A stretch of 64,000 bases of DNA from an uncultured Holophagaceae bacterium (GTDB lineage Bacteria; Acidobacteriota; Holophagae; Holophagales; Holophagaceae). The stretch spans positions 62,001-126,000 of the forward strand of contig CAISFO010000018.1 in the NCBI GenBank assembly GCA_903884655.1, written 5' to 3'. The notes beneath the pieces are model-generated. The model searched no databases, was not told where the DNA came from, and saw only the letters and a list, made by a program, of their open reading frames with translations. Of this stretch, positions 45,955 to 55,063 are shown piece by piece (the stretch's first letter is position 1; each line of letters begins with the position of its first letter). The translations under genes and the position numbers were made by a program.

Positions 45955-46507
45955 TCACCACGGGCTTCACGGGCAGGTTCAGGAAGTCGCTGCGCTTGTT
46001 GCTGGTCTTCACGGACTTGATGCGGTCCACCACGTCCATGCCCTGCACCACCTTGCCGAACACACAGTAGCCCCAGGTGTTGGGATTGGACTTGCCCTTG
46101 AAATCCAAGGCTGGATTGTCCACGACGTTGATGTAGAACTCCGCCGCCGCACTGTGCGGGTCCGGCGTCCGGGCCATGGCCACCGTTCCGCGCTTGTTCT
46201 TCAGGCCCGCCGCCGCCGCCCGGTCGGCTTCATTGGGAATCGGCGAGTCTGTCCGCTTCTTGCCGAGATAGTCCACATAGCCGCCGCCCTGGATCATGAA
46301 ACCATTGATGACACGGTGAAAAATCGTCCCCTTGTACTGCCCCTTCTTCACATATTTCAGGAAATTCTCTACAGTCTTCGGGGCGGCCTCGGGCTCCAGT
46401 TCCATCACGATGACCCCGAGGGACGTGGTGAGCTTCACCTTCGGTTTGGGTGCCGCGGCCAGTTGCATGACTGCGATGGACAGAAGGGCGGCGATCAGGT
46501 GACGCAT
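45929..46507 (-). CDS. Secreted cyclophilin-type peptidyl-prolyl isomerase
   Basis: The 192-residue protein has a signal peptide (LIAALLSIAVMQLAAA) and a cyclophilin domain with FHRVINGFMIQGGG, VAMARTPDPHSAAAEFYINVVDN and YCVFGKVVQGMDVVDRI. It catalyses prolyl isomerisation in the periplasm. GGAG lies about 8 nt before the ATG. It is downstream of the TPR gene on the same strand and may be the last gene of the flagellar run. Confidence 0.92.
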   Translation of the reverse strand: MRHLIAALLSIAVMQLAAAPKPKVKLTTSLGVIVMELEPEAAPKTVENFLKYVKKGQYKGTIFHRVINGFMIQGGGYVDYLGKKRTDSPIPNEADRAAAAGLKNKRGTVAMARTPDPHSAAAEFYINVVDNPALDFKGKSNPNTWGYCVFGKVVQGMDVVDRIKSVKTSNKRSDFLNLPVKPVVITNAAQIQ

Positions 46508-46543
46508 CAGGATCTCCGTGGGGATGACCCAAGCATAGCCTGA

Positions 46544-48349
46544 TCAATAGGCCCCGAGACTCCTGGCCACGGCATCCCGCTGGCCTTTGAAGCCCTGCTC
46601 TTCGCGGGCCTCCCTGATGAGCAGCTTCGCCTGGTCGCGCTGGCCGAGTTTCAACATTGCCTGAGCCCGCATGAGCGCCACCCAGCCCCGCTGGTCCGGA
46701 GCCACCGGCTTGACTGGATAGAGGGACAAGGCGCCCCGGGCGTCTCCCCTTTGCATCCGGAGGTCCGCGACCAGGATCGACAGCAGTTCCCTTGCATCGC
46801 CCTTCTCTGAAGCATGGGCAAGCCAGCCTTCCGCCTCGGCGAGGCGCTTGGCGGAAGAATCCGATCCTGTCATGGGGCGCTGGAGCAGTCGGACGATGGC
46901 CTTGATGCGTTCCGGCCCTGGACGGGCCCGGCCGAGTGCTCCGCGCAGCGGCCCCCAGTGTTCGAGCGCCGCTTCAGCTCTGGCCCTCATCAGGGCCTCG
47001 TCTGGCGTATCCCCCTTGGTGGGCAGCAGGCGGAGGACAGCCTCGGGTTGCGCTTCCGGCGGGACCTTGGCCAGCGCGGCCCTCCTGAGTCCAGGTCGTT
47101 CGGCGACCGGTGCCTCCATCAACAGCCTCGGCATCAGGTCCAGCAGCCCATTTCCGGAGAGCAGTTCCGCCACGCCGACCCGGCTCTTCGCGTCCAGCGC
47201 CCCGTAGGCGCCGGCTTTCAACCGAGTGAGCAGCTCCCCGGGAAAGCCCTTTTCCAGACGCTGGCCCACCCAGGCATTCCAGGCCTCGCTCCAGAGTTTC
47301 TTCACTTCGGGCTGGACCTCCTTCAGGACCGGGTCCATCCGGTCCACCACGTTGAGGGCATCCTCCCAGAGCATTTTCCCGACCAGCAGCCGAAGCTCCA
47401 CCACCTGGGCCGCCCCTTTCGGAAGCCCCTTGCCACCCTTCCGGACTTCGGCCAGCAGCGATTCGGCACTGGGCATGTCCTTCGTGTCTGGCAGGCTGCC
47501 GTCAGTCAAGAGACTGGCCAGCGCCAGGCGCGCATCATCCGCCTGGACCGAACCAGGATGATCCTTGATGAGCTTCCGGAACATCTGGGCGGCTTCCTTG
47601 GCTTCTCCCGAGCGCCCCAGGAATCTGCCCCAGGCCAGCTCCAGCCTCGGCAGCAGTTCGCTGCCCGGGTAGAGGTTCTGGAAATCCTTGAGGCCCGCCT
47701 GGGCCTGCTCCCGTTCATTGGCGGCGCACAAGACCATGACGATCGCCGCCAGCCCCTTCTCGCCGGGCTTCTCTCTGGCATCCAGCGGACGGAGTGACTG
47801 AACGATGGGCAGCGCCTCCAGCGGCCGTTCCTGTTCCACGAGCGTCCAGATCAGGAGTTCCTGCGGCTTCCGCTTGAGCTCAGAAGGCATGTCGGAGGCC
47901 AGGGCCTGGTGCAGCCGGCCTTCGGCCTCCTTCAGCTTCCGATGAGCGATGGCGTCCTCCGCCAGGATGATCTGGGCCTCTCCCATGAAAGGCGACTTCG
48001 GCCACTGCCGCTCCAGTTTTTTCAGGGCCATGACGGCCGAGGGAAGGTTGCCGATGCGGGCTTCCAGGATGCCCTGGGCATAGAGCACCAGCTCCCGTTC
48101 CGGGGTGTTGCTGGACTTGAAGGAGTGGCCGCGAAGCCGGTTGAGGGTCGCCTTGATGGAGGCTGGGTTCTGGGCGCTCAGGGCCTGTTTCGCCAGTTCA
48201 GCGGCATCGGCATCCGTCATCCGGGTGCTGGTCGTCTTTGGGGGTTCCTTGACCGCATGAACATTGGCTGCAGCCTCGCCATGCTGGGCCGTCAGAGGAA
48301 AAGCGACCAGCAGCAGGGACCAGCCCGCGCAGCGCCCGGCGAAGCTCAC
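46544..48349 (-). CDS. Secreted TPR-repeat protein
   Basis: The 601-residue protein has a signal peptide (WSLLLVAFPLTAQHG) and then almost entirely helical TPR/Sel1-like repeats (for example LVLYAQGILEARIGNLPSAVMALKKLE and AQAMLKLGQRDQAKLLIREA). The GTG at 48349 overlaps the stop of the response-regulator gene (GTGA) and has AGGTGG upstream; a GTG at 48358 is an alternative. No enzyme motif is seen. A scaffold or assembly role in the envelope is likely, possibly for the motility or secretion genes upstream. Confidence 0.85.
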   Translation of the reverse strand: MSFAGRCAGWSLLLVAFPLTAQHGEAAANVHAVKEPPKTTSTRMTDADAAELAKQALSAQNPASIKATLNRLRGHSFKSSNTPERELVLYAQGILEARIGNLPSAVMALKKLERQWPKSPFMGEAQIILAEDAIAHRKLKEAEGRLHQALASDMPSELKRKPQELLIWTLVEQERPLEALPIVQSLRPLDAREKPGEKGLAAIVMVLCAANEREQAQAGLKDFQNLYPGSELLPRLELAWGRFLGRSGEAKEAAQMFRKLIKDHPGSVQADDARLALASLLTDGSLPDTKDMPSAESLLAEVRKGGKGLPKGAAQVVELRLLVGKMLWEDALNVVDRMDPVLKEVQPEVKKLWSEAWNAWVGQRLEKGFPGELLTRLKAGAYGALDAKSRVGVAELLSGNGLLDLMPRLLMEAPVAERPGLRRAALAKVPPEAQPEAVLRLLPTKGDTPDEALMRARAEAALEHWGPLRGALGRARPGPERIKAIVRLLQRPMTGSDSSAKRLAEAEGWLAHASEKGDARELLSILVADLRMQRGDARGALSLYPVKPVAPDQRGWVALMRAQAMLKLGQRDQAKLLIREAREEQGFKGQRDAVARSLGAY

Positions 48350-48993
48350 GCCAGCCACCTGGCCAGGAGGTTCTTCTTGCCCTGCTCGAACTCCTCCTCC
48401 GACAGGAGCCCTTTGGCTTTCAGCGCCGCCAGGCGCTCCAGATCCGCCAGGGCGTCCGCTCGACCAGGCCCACCGGTCGGAGCCATCTGGTTGGCCAGGA
48501 TTTCCATCCGGCCCAGGGTCGTCTCCAGGCGGCCGGTCCGCTCCGTCAGCTCCTTCACTTTCTCGCGCAGCTCATCCCGCTCATGGGTGAGTGCCCTGCG
48601 TTCCATGAGGCGTCGCAGCGTGTTCCTGAACTGGTCGATCTGCATGGGCTTGGTGACGAAATCGAAGGCGCCCAGTTCCATGGCCTCGGTCGCTTCCCGC
48701 ACGCTCCCATAGCCGGTGAGCACCAGCACCGTGCAGCTGGGATTCCGATTGAGGGCGCACTTCAGGACGTCCATCCCCGTCTTGCCAGGCATGACCAGGT
48801 CCGTGATCACCAGGTCAAAGGGTGGCTGCTCGGCCTTGAGTTTCCGTTCTGCCTCCTCGCCAGTGGAAGCCGTGACCACCTGGAACCCCTCGCCCGCGAG
48901 CAGCGTCGAGAGGGTCTCCCGGGGCATGGGATCGTCGTCCACCAGCAGGAGGCTGGGAGCGGGGAGATGGGGCGGGACGATGGGACGGGTCAA
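48346..48993 (-). CDS. Response regulator with coiled coil and SHOCT-like C-terminal domain
   Basis: The 215-residue protein has a receiver (about 12-130) with VDDD acid pocket, phospho-acceptor D65 (ITDLVMPG) and TKP lysine. A coiled coil follows (about 130-165). A SHOCT-like tail contains LERLAALKAKGLLSEEEFEQGKKNLL. There is no DNA-binding output domain, so it probably acts by protein contacts. It starts with TTG at 48993 after GAGGGG. It lies between flhB and the TPR gene, so it may tie chemotaxis or motility signalling to the TPR protein. Confidence 0.88.
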   Translation of the reverse strand: MTRPIVPPHLPAPSLLLVDDDPMPRETLSTLLAGEGFQVVTASTGEEAERKLKAEQPPFDLVITDLVMPGKTGMDVLKCALNRNPSCTVLVLTGYGSVREATEAMELGAFDFVTKPMQIDQFRNTLRRLMERRALTHERDELREKVKELTERTGRLETTLGRMEILANQMAPTGGPGRADALADLERLAALKAKGLLSEEEFEQGKKNLLARWLA

Positions 48994-49066
48994 GGGAACC
49001 CCTCGGAATGGCCTAACAATACCCTTTCGGCATCCGAGGATGGGAACTCCAACCTGGGCTGCCGGT

Positions 49067-50122
49067 TCACGCCGCCCCCCTCAGCCGGTAGACGAAGGCA
49101 AGGACCTGGGCCACCGCCTGGTAGAGATCCTGCGGGATGGCCTCCTCCAGGTCCACCGACCGGTAGAGCGCCCGCGCCAACTCGGGGCGCTCAAGGATGG
49201 GCACTCCCGACTCGCGGGCCGATTCCCGGATCTTGAGGGCCAGGTGGTCCAGCCCCTTGGCCACACAGATGGGAGCCACGCTCTTCTCGTCGTACCGCAG
49301 CGCCACGGCGACGTGGGTGGGGTTCGTGACCACCACCGTGGCCTTGGGCACCTCCGCCAGCATTCTCCGTCGGCCTGCGGCCATCATGATGGCCTTCTGC
49401 CGCTGCTTGACCTCCGGATTCCCGTCGGCATCCTTCCCTTCGTCCTTGATCTCCTGTTTGGTCATCCGGATACCCTTCTCCCAGGAAATGCGCTGCCAGA
49501 TGAAATCAGCCAGGGCGAGCACCAGCATGGCCAGCATCACGTTCCGGTAGAGGGCGAACAGCGCACTCTGGAAGATGTCCAGAGAGGCTCCCAAGGAGAG
49601 TTTCAGGGTCGACAGCAGGAGGGGAATCCGGGGTCCGAGCACGGAATAGGACACCCAGGCCAGGAGCGAGAATTTCGCGAGGCTCTTCAACAGGTCCACC
49701 ACGGCCCGCGTGGAGAACAGGCGCGAGAAGCCCTGGGCCGGGTTCAACCGGTCGAACTTGGGCTGCAGGGGCTTGGCACTGAAGGAGAAGCCTCGCTGGG
49801 CGAATCCGGAAATCAAGGCCACCAGGAGGTTGAGCAGCAGGAAGGGGAGCAGCAGGCGCCCCAGGATTCGGAGCACATCCTGGAGGAGGGTCATCAGCCC
49901 GGCCTCGGCGAGCGCCCCGGGCTGGGCCATCCGAAGGAAGTGCGCCACCTGGTTGCCCATGAGGGCAACGGTGGCTCCGCCCAGCCCCAGGAACATGAAG
50001 AAGTTTCCCCAGAGCAGAATGGCGCCGTCAAAATCGCTGCTGCGCGGGACGGAGCCTTCCTCCCGCGCCTTCTGGCGTCGCCTGGGGGTGGCTTTCTCCG
50101 TGCGGCTGGGATCGTGGGCCAT
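49067..50122 (-). CDS. flhB: Flagellar export apparatus protein FlhB
   Basis: The 351-residue protein has four membrane helices and then a cytoplasmic switch domain with autocleavage motif NPTH (267-270) and VALRYDEKSVAPICVAKG. It controls the export switch from hook to filament substrates. The first gene of this part of the operon is fliO. It begins 1 nt after the fliR stop. Confidence 0.96.
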   Translation of the reverse strand: MAHDPSRTEKATPRRRQKAREEGSVPRSSDFDGAILLWGNFFMFLGLGGATVALMGNQVAHFLRMAQPGALAEAGLMTLLQDVLRILGRLLLPFLLLNLLVALISGFAQRGFSFSAKPLQPKFDRLNPAQGFSRLFSTRAVVDLLKSLAKFSLLAWVSYSVLGPRIPLLLSTLKLSLGASLDIFQSALFALYRNVMLAMLVLALADFIWQRISWEKGIRMTKQEIKDEGKDADGNPEVKQRQKAIMMAAGRRRMLAEVPKATVVVTNPTHVAVALRYDEKSVAPICVAKGLDHLALKIRESARESGVPILERPELARALYRSVDLEEAIPQDLYQAVAQVLAFVYRLRGAA

Positions 50123-50123
50123 G

Positions 50124-50909
50124 TCAGCCGCCCAGCAGCTTCATGGTCAGCCGGGGAACGGCCTCGAACATCGGCATCAGCCAGGGGCCCAGCTCTCTCA
50201 GGACCAGGCCGAGGATCGTCAGGCCGAGGGAGATCTTCAAGGGAAAGCTGAGCTGCAGGAGCTGGAGCTGGGGCATGAACTTCCCGGAGATCCCCAGGAC
50301 CAGATCCATGAGGAACAGCACCGCCAGCACAGGGAAGGCCAGCTGGAACCCTTTGGCCAGCAGCTGGCCGATGAGGGTGATGAGCCCGAACGTCTGCAGC
50401 GGCACTCCATGGCCGATGGGCACCACCCGGTAGCTGTCCACCAGGGCCAGGATCATCTGGTGGTGGAGCCCGGTCACGAAGATCAGGAGCGATGAGATCT
50501 GGAGCAGCATGGAGCCCGAGATCGACGTGGTCTGGGAGGTCGACGGATCCACGAACTGCACGAAGGAAAAGCCCATCTGCATGTCCATGACCGCCCCGGC
50601 GAAGGACACGGCTTCGAGCGTCCAGGCCACCACGGTTCCGATCAGCATGCCAACCGCCAGTTCCGCAGCCATCAGCCCAACCAGTTCAAGAGGACTCGAT
50701 GGAAGCGACGACGGCACCGGCACGACGGGCAGGAGCACCGTCGCCAGGAGGGCAGCCAGGGCTGCGCGGATCTGAAGTGGCATCTGTTCTCCACCAAGGG
50801 TTGGGAACGTCGCCAGCAGGCCCGTGATGCGAGTGAGGACCAGCACCCACAAGGCCGCCTTGGCACCCGTGAAGGCCCAGAGCGCGGGGTTTGAGAGGGT
50901 TGGCGTCAA
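50124..50909 (-). CDS. fliR: Flagellar export apparatus protein FliR
   Basis: The 261-residue, about six-helix protein is part of the FliPQR export gate. It has RITGLLATFPTLGGEQMP and LQIRAALAALLATVLLP, the usual FliR N-terminal blocks, and LSFPLKISLGLTILGL. The frame opens with a TTG at 50909, whose Shine-Dalgarno is weak, so the start is provisional. It is 7 nt downstream of fliQ. Confidence 0.93.
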   Translation of the reverse strand: MTPTLSNPALWAFTGAKAALWVLVLTRITGLLATFPTLGGEQMPLQIRAALAALLATVLLPVVPVPSSLPSSPLELVGLMAAELAVGMLIGTVVAWTLEAVSFAGAVMDMQMGFSFVQFVDPSTSQTTSISGSMLLQISSLLIFVTGLHHQMILALVDSYRVVPIGHGVPLQTFGLITLIGQLLAKGFQLAFPVLAVLFLMDLVLGISGKFMPQLQLLQLSFPLKISLGLTILGLVLRELGPWLMPMFEAVPRLTMKLLGG

Positions 50910-50916
50910 GGGTTGC

Positions 50917-51195
50917 TCAGTTCAGCTGTCGAACCACGACATTGAATTCAGTGAACATGCGGGTGGTGAAGCGGACCATCACGTTCACCATCCAGGGAAA
51001 ACTGATGGCCACCGTGAGCAGCACGAGGATGACCTTGGGCACGAAGGCAATGGTCTGGTCCTGGAGGCTGGTCACCACCTGGAACACGGAGATCATCAGG
51101 CCCACCACCAGCGACACGATGAGGGCCGGCCCAGCCACCATCAGCGCCGTCTTCAGGGCTTCCTTGCCAAGCTGGGCGATCAGCAGTTCGTTCAT
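50917..51195 (-). CDS. fliQ: Flagellar export apparatus protein FliQ
   Basis: The 92-residue protein has two membrane helices and matches FliQ throughout (KTALMVAGPALIVSLVVGLMIS, VFQVVTSLQDQTIAFVPK). The ATG overlaps the fliP stop (ATGA). Confidence 0.96.
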   Translation of the reverse strand: MNELLIAQLGKEALKTALMVAGPALIVSLVVGLMISVFQVVTSLQDQTIAFVPKVILVLLTVAISFPWMVNVMVRFTTRMFTEFNVVVRQLN

Positions 51196-51947
51196 CCGGT
51201 GTACCCCTTCACCAGGGAGCCGATGATCAGATACCAGCCGTCAACCAGCACGAACAGCAGCACTTTGAAGGGCAGTGAAATGGTCACCGGAGGCAGCATC
51301 ATCATGCCCATGCTGAGCAGGATGCTGGCCACCACCATGTCGACGATGAGGAATGGCAGGAAGATCATGAAGCCGATCTCGAAGGCGGTTTTCAGCTCGC
51401 TGATGAGGAAGGCGGGCAGCAGGCATTCCATGGGCACGTCGGCCTTGGTCTTGGGAGCGGGCGCCTTGGCGATCTTCAGGAACAAGGACAGATCCTTCTT
51501 TCGCGTGTAGCGCAGCATGAAGACTTTCAGTGGAGCGGCTGTGCGATCCAGAGCCTGCTCCGTGGTCAGCTCGTTCCGCTGCAGGGGCTGGATGACCGTG
51601 GTGTTGATCTCCCGGGCCGTGGGCGCCATGATGAAGAAGGTCAGCACCAGGGAAAGGCTGATCAGCACTTGGTTGGAGGGGGTCTGCTGCTGGCCCAGTC
51701 CCTGCCTAAGGAAGTGGAGCACCACCGTGATGCGGGTGAAGCTCGTGGCCGTCATGAGAATGGTCGGGGCCAGGCTGAGGACGGTCAGGAGCAGCAGGGC
51801 CTGGAGGCTCGAGCTCAACCCGGCGCCCGAAGGCGCCTTGCCGAAATCCACCGTCACGGAGGGCAGGGGCGCCGCCTGCTGGGCACAAAGGGTCAGGCCC
51901 GCCAGCACCAGGAAGACCGCCGGAAGCCAGCGCAGGCGGCGAATCAC
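51192..51947 (-). CDS. fliP: Flagellar export apparatus protein FliP
   Basis: The 251-residue protein has a signal peptide and four helices. Family blocks are MTATSFTRITVVLHFLRQGLGQQQTPSNQVL, here noted in parts, plus FLISELKTAFEIGFMIFLPFLI and DMVVASILLSMGMMMLPP. The GTG start overlaps the fliO stop (GTGA). A nested acidic-free loop (residues about 135-165, KDLSLFLKIAKAPAPKT) is typical of FliP. Confidence 0.96.
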   Translation of the reverse strand: MIRRLRWLPAVFLVLAGLTLCAQQAAPLPSVTVDFGKAPSGAGLSSSLQALLLLTVLSLAPTILMTATSFTRITVVLHFLRQGLGQQQTPSNQVLISLSLVLTFFIMAPTAREINTTVIQPLQRNELTTEQALDRTAAPLKVFMLRYTRKKDLSLFLKIAKAPAPKTKADVPMECLLPAFLISELKTAFEIGFMIFLPFLIVDMVVASILLSMGMMMLPPVTISLPFKVLLFVLVDGWYLIIGSLVKGYTG

Positions 51948-52474
51948 AGGCCGCCTCCGCCCTGCTTGAGCAGCGCTTCCATTTCCCTCACCGGAACGGG
52001 ACGGCCCAGGTCCACCTGACGGGACAGAGCCTCGTCGAAGGTTCCCGGCTCACCCCGGTCCCCCGAGTCCAGCTTCGAAATGAGCTGGATGCCCTGGGGG
52101 GTCAGCGCGAGGAGGAACCGCTCGCCTTCTGCCTCAAGGATGGAGACGAAACGGCGGTCCCCCAGGGCGAGGGTTTCTTCCACGCGCAGCTTGCCGCCCC
52201 CGCCTCCGGGGACCCGGCCGCGACCATACTTCTTGAGTGCCCAGAGACTTGCACCAGCCAGTCCCAGCACCAGGACCAGGGAACCGAAGGCCCGAAGGCC
52301 CGAAGCCTGGGCTTCAGGAACCTGCCCTTGCGTCGGTTTTCCGTCTTCCAGCGTCAAGGGAGCCTGCAGTTCCTTCTCGGCGGGAGAGGGCGGCGGGATT
52401 GGCCGGTCCTCCGCCTGAACCCCAAGACCGAGGCCCACCATCAATCCAAGGGTCAACATCCAACGTCGCAGCAC
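51944..52474 (-). CDS. fliO: Flagellar biosynthesis protein FliO
   Basis: The 176-residue protein has a signal-peptide-like N terminus, a Pro-rich periplasmic stretch, one membrane helix (about 63-80) and a cytoplasmic beta-rich domain (LRVEETLALGDRRFVSILEAEG) typical of FliO. FliO helps the FliP ring assemble. The GTG start has GGGAG 7 nt upstream. Confidence 0.87.
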   Translation of the reverse strand: MLRRWMLTLGLMVGLGLGVQAEDRPIPPPSPAEKELQAPLTLEDGKPTQGQVPEAQASGLRAFGSLVLVLGLAGASLWALKKYGRGRVPGGGGGKLRVEETLALGDRRFVSILEAEGERFLLALTPQGIQLISKLDSGDRGEPGTFDEALSRQVDLGRPVPVREMEALLKQGGGGL

Positions 52475-52522
52475 GACAAACTCCCGACACAGCCAGGGAG
52501 TGGGGCGAGGGGGATGCCAGGG

Positions 52523-53380
52523 TCACTTGGAGGTCGCCGGGTAGGGAAGGCGAACATCGAAAAGTACCTTCCAGAGCCCCGACTCCAGGGTCCAGATTCT
52601 GAAGTAACTGGCGGTCGAAGGGCCATCGCCCGGCCCAGCCTCTCCCCAGGTCCAGGCCAGATCCCCGCTGGAGGCGATCTGGATCCGGCCGGGATCCCAG
52701 CTGGTTCCCGCGAGATCCGCACCAAGGGCGGCCCGCGCCTCCGCCAAGGACCGGGTCGGGAGCGCCCTGGCCCGAAGGACCCGCCCTTCCCTGGCCAGTT
52801 CCGGCAACAACGCCACACCTCCCTGCAGCTTCCAGGCCGCTGCGAGGGTCACTTCCTTCTGCCGAAGGTTCGCGGCGGCATCCGGCCCCTTGACGGCGGG
52901 CGGCTTCGGGACAGCCGGGGCATCCCACAGGGCAAAGGGGTCTGCGGGCCGTTCCGGTGCCCCATGGGGAACGCCGATATCAGCCTCCACCCGCCAGAGG
53001 CCGGTGGCCTGTCGCCGCCAGATGGACAGGAAATGGCCCTGGACCAGTACCGGATCGCCTTTCTTCACGGCATAGGTCCAGGGGCCGAAACTCCAGGCCA
53101 GATCTCCCGATTGGGCCAGCCCCATGGCCTCGGGATACCAGGCGAGATGACCGGGGTCACCGGGCTCGGGGCCATATTGTTCCTTGGCGGTGACCGGCTT
53201 CGGGGTGAAGACCCGGGCATCCTCCACCAGCCAGGTTCGGAAGGCGGTCCGGATTCCCTTCCCGTCCACCAGCCGGGCAAAGCTCAGCTCCGCCCTCAGC
53301 ACGGCCTCCAGGGCAGGTGTCTGCGCCACCAGGACCGCTCCCAGAAGAAGGCAGGGCAGGTACTTCATGGACCTGGACAT
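52523..53380 (-). CDS. Secreted protein with two NTF2-like (DUF4440/SnoaL-type) domains
   Basis: The 285-residue protein has a signal peptide (YLPCLLLGAVLVAQTPA) and two alpha+beta repeats ending in similar Trp-rich strands (FLSIWRRQATGLWRVEADIGVP and YFRIWTLESGLWKVLFDVRLPYP), consistent with two NTF2 folds in tandem. No catalytic residues are assigned. The ATG at 53380 has AAAGGAG upstream. It lies 48 nt upstream of fliO on the same strand, so it may head the flagellar transcript or be a separate gene. Confidence 0.8.
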   Translation of the reverse strand: MSRSMKYLPCLLLGAVLVAQTPALEAVLRAELSFARLVDGKGIRTAFRTWLVEDARVFTPKPVTAKEQYGPEPGDPGHLAWYPEAMGLAQSGDLAWSFGPWTYAVKKGDPVLVQGHFLSIWRRQATGLWRVEADIGVPHGAPERPADPFALWDAPAVPKPPAVKGPDAAANLRQKEVTLAAAWKLQGGVALLPELAREGRVLRARALPTRSLAEARAALGADLAGTSWDPGRIQIASSGDLAWTWGEAGPGDGPSTASYFRIWTLESGLWKVLFDVRLPYPATSK

Positions 53381-53540
53381 GGCTGCTCCTTTGAATGACG
53401 GCAAGGTAGCACCGTTGCCACCAACCTTCCCATGGCGTAGCTTAAAACGCTGATCCGCCTGGAATCGTCATGCCCATCAGACTGTTCCATGTCCACCCCC
53501 CCAGGAAGCATGGGGATGCCAACGACCGGGAGTGCTTCAC

Positions 53541-54512
53541 GTGAGAGAGCTGCAGGACATCCTAGGCCTGGTGCAGGAACACCCGGGCCCCCTTGCCCTG
53601 GCCACCCTCGTGGGCGTGGAGGGCGCGAGCTATCGTCGGCCTGGCGCACGGCTGCTGCTGGGACCGGACGGTCCCCTGCGCGGCTCCCTCAGTGGTGGCT
53701 GCCTGGAAGGCGATATCCAGGCCCGGGCAGCGGAGGTTCTGGCCGCAGGTCATCCCCGCCTGATGCAGTACGACTTGCGGGGAGACGCGGATCTGGTCTG
53801 GGGCAGCGGGAGTGGGTGCGAAGGCCTGCTGGACATCCTCGTGGAACCACTGCCGGGCTTCCCTGAATGGATGGCCTGGGTCGAGCAAGCCCAGAAGCAG
53901 CGAGCTTCCATCACGATCCACACCGACCTGAGCGGGGAGCGACTGGGCAGGCGGAGCATGTCCAATCAGTCTGGCGATTTCACCAGCGGATTCATCGAGC
54001 GCTTCGATCCTCCCCCGGCCCTGTGGATCATGGGCGCCAGTGACGACAGTCGCCCTCTGGTGCGCATGGCCAAGGAACTCGGCTGGTTCGTGGGTCTGCA
54101 GGACCACCGCCCCGCCTTTGCACGCCTGGAGCGGTTTCCCGACGCCGATCAGGTCCTGGCGGGACACCCCGCCCAGGTCCTGCGCAGCCTGACTTTGGAC
54201 TCCCGCAGCGCGGTGGTCCTGATGACCCACAACTATGCAAAGGACCTGGAATCCCTGCGTCTGTTGCTGCCTTCGGAGGCCGGCTACCTCGGTCTCATGG
54301 GCAGTCGGGCCCGGGGCAAGAAGCTGGTGGGAGAACTGGCAGCGGAGGGTCTGCGCCCGGATCACCGGCTGCACACACCCGTGGGACTGGACCTGGGCGC
54401 GGACACACCAGAAACCATCGCCCTGGCCATCCTGGCGGAAATCCAGGCCGGCCTCACAGGCCGGTCCGGCCAGGCGCTCCGGAACCTTTCTCGACCGACC
54501 AGGGAGTCATGA
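53541..54512 (+). CDS. xdhC: XdhC/CoxI-family molybdenum-cofactor protein
   Basis: The 323-residue protein is a chaperone that sulfurates and inserts Moco into molybdoenzymes of the xanthine dehydrogenase family. The N-terminal XdhC domain has GVEGASYRRPGARLL and the conserved GGCLE cysteine. The C-terminal Rossmann-like domain has LWIMGASDDSRPLVRMA, VVLMTHNYAKDLE and YLGLMGSRARGKKL. The GTG at 53541 has GGGAG at proper spacing and is preferred to the GTG at 53532. No molybdoenzyme gene is nearby. The 160-bp gap to the NTF2-like gene shows nothing else. Confidence 0.92.
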   Translation: MRELQDILGLVQEHPGPLALATLVGVEGASYRRPGARLLLGPDGPLRGSLSGGCLEGDIQARAAEVLAAGHPRLMQYDLRGDADLVWGSGSGCEGLLDILVEPLPGFPEWMAWVEQAQKQRASITIHTDLSGERLGRRSMSNQSGDFTSGFIERFDPPPALWIMGASDDSRPLVRMAKELGWFVGLQDHRPAFARLERFPDADQVLAGHPAQVLRSLTLDSRSAVVLMTHNYAKDLESLRLLLPSEAGYLGLMGSRARGKKLVGELAAEGLRPDHRLHTPVGLDLGADTPETIALAILAEIQAGLTGRSGQALRNLSRPTRES

Positions 54513-55063
54513 TTCCCGCCATCATCCTCGCTGCAGGGTCTGGTCGTCGCATGGGCGGGCCCAAGGCCCTGCTCATCGTCGGTGGCGAGTCCCTGCTGCG
54601 GCGAGCCGTGCGGACCGCCCTTGGGGCAGGATGTTCGCCAGTGGTTGCCGTGGTCGGCACCTGGGACCCGAACCTCGGTGACCTGAACGTGGAAATCCAG
54701 GTCAATAGCCAGGCCGCTGAAGGGATGGCCAGCTCCATCCGCACCGGAATCGCGGCGCTGCCGGCAGAGGCGGAGGCCGCGCTGTTGCTGGCGGTCGACC
54801 AACCCCTGGTGGACGAGCCACTGCTTCGGCAACTGATCGCCCTGGCTTGGCTTGACCCCAAGCGTCCCGCAGCTTGCGCCTACGGCAACACGCTCGGCAT
54901 CCCGGCGGTCCTTCCCCGGCGTCTCTTCCCGGCCCTGATGGACCTTCGCGACGACTGCGGCGCAAAGGCGATCCTGCTGCGGGAGGAGGCCGCAACCCTG
55001 CCCTTCCCGGAGGGTGGCCTCGACCTGGATACGGTCGAGGACCTGGAGCGGTTCAGGCGCTGA
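54509..55063 (+). CDS. mocA: Molybdenum cofactor cytidylyltransferase-like (MocA family)
   Basis: The 184-residue MobA-like NTP-transferase has the signature ILAAGSGRRMGGPKALL, the metal/nucleotide site LAVDQPLVDEPLL and the DTVEDLERF end. Next to xdhC it is likely to make MCD for molybdenum hydroxylases. The ATG overlaps the xdhC stop by 4 nt. Its end overlaps the convergent hxlR-type gene by 11 nt. Confidence 0.9.
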   Translation: MIPAIILAAGSGRRMGGPKALLIVGGESLLRRAVRTALGAGCSPVVAVVGTWDPNLGDLNVEIQVNSQAAEGMASSIRTGIAALPAEAEAALLLAVDQPLVDEPLLRQLIALAWLDPKRPAACAYGNTLGIPAVLPRRLFPALMDLRDDCGAKAILLREEAATLPFPEGGLDLDTVEDLERFRR

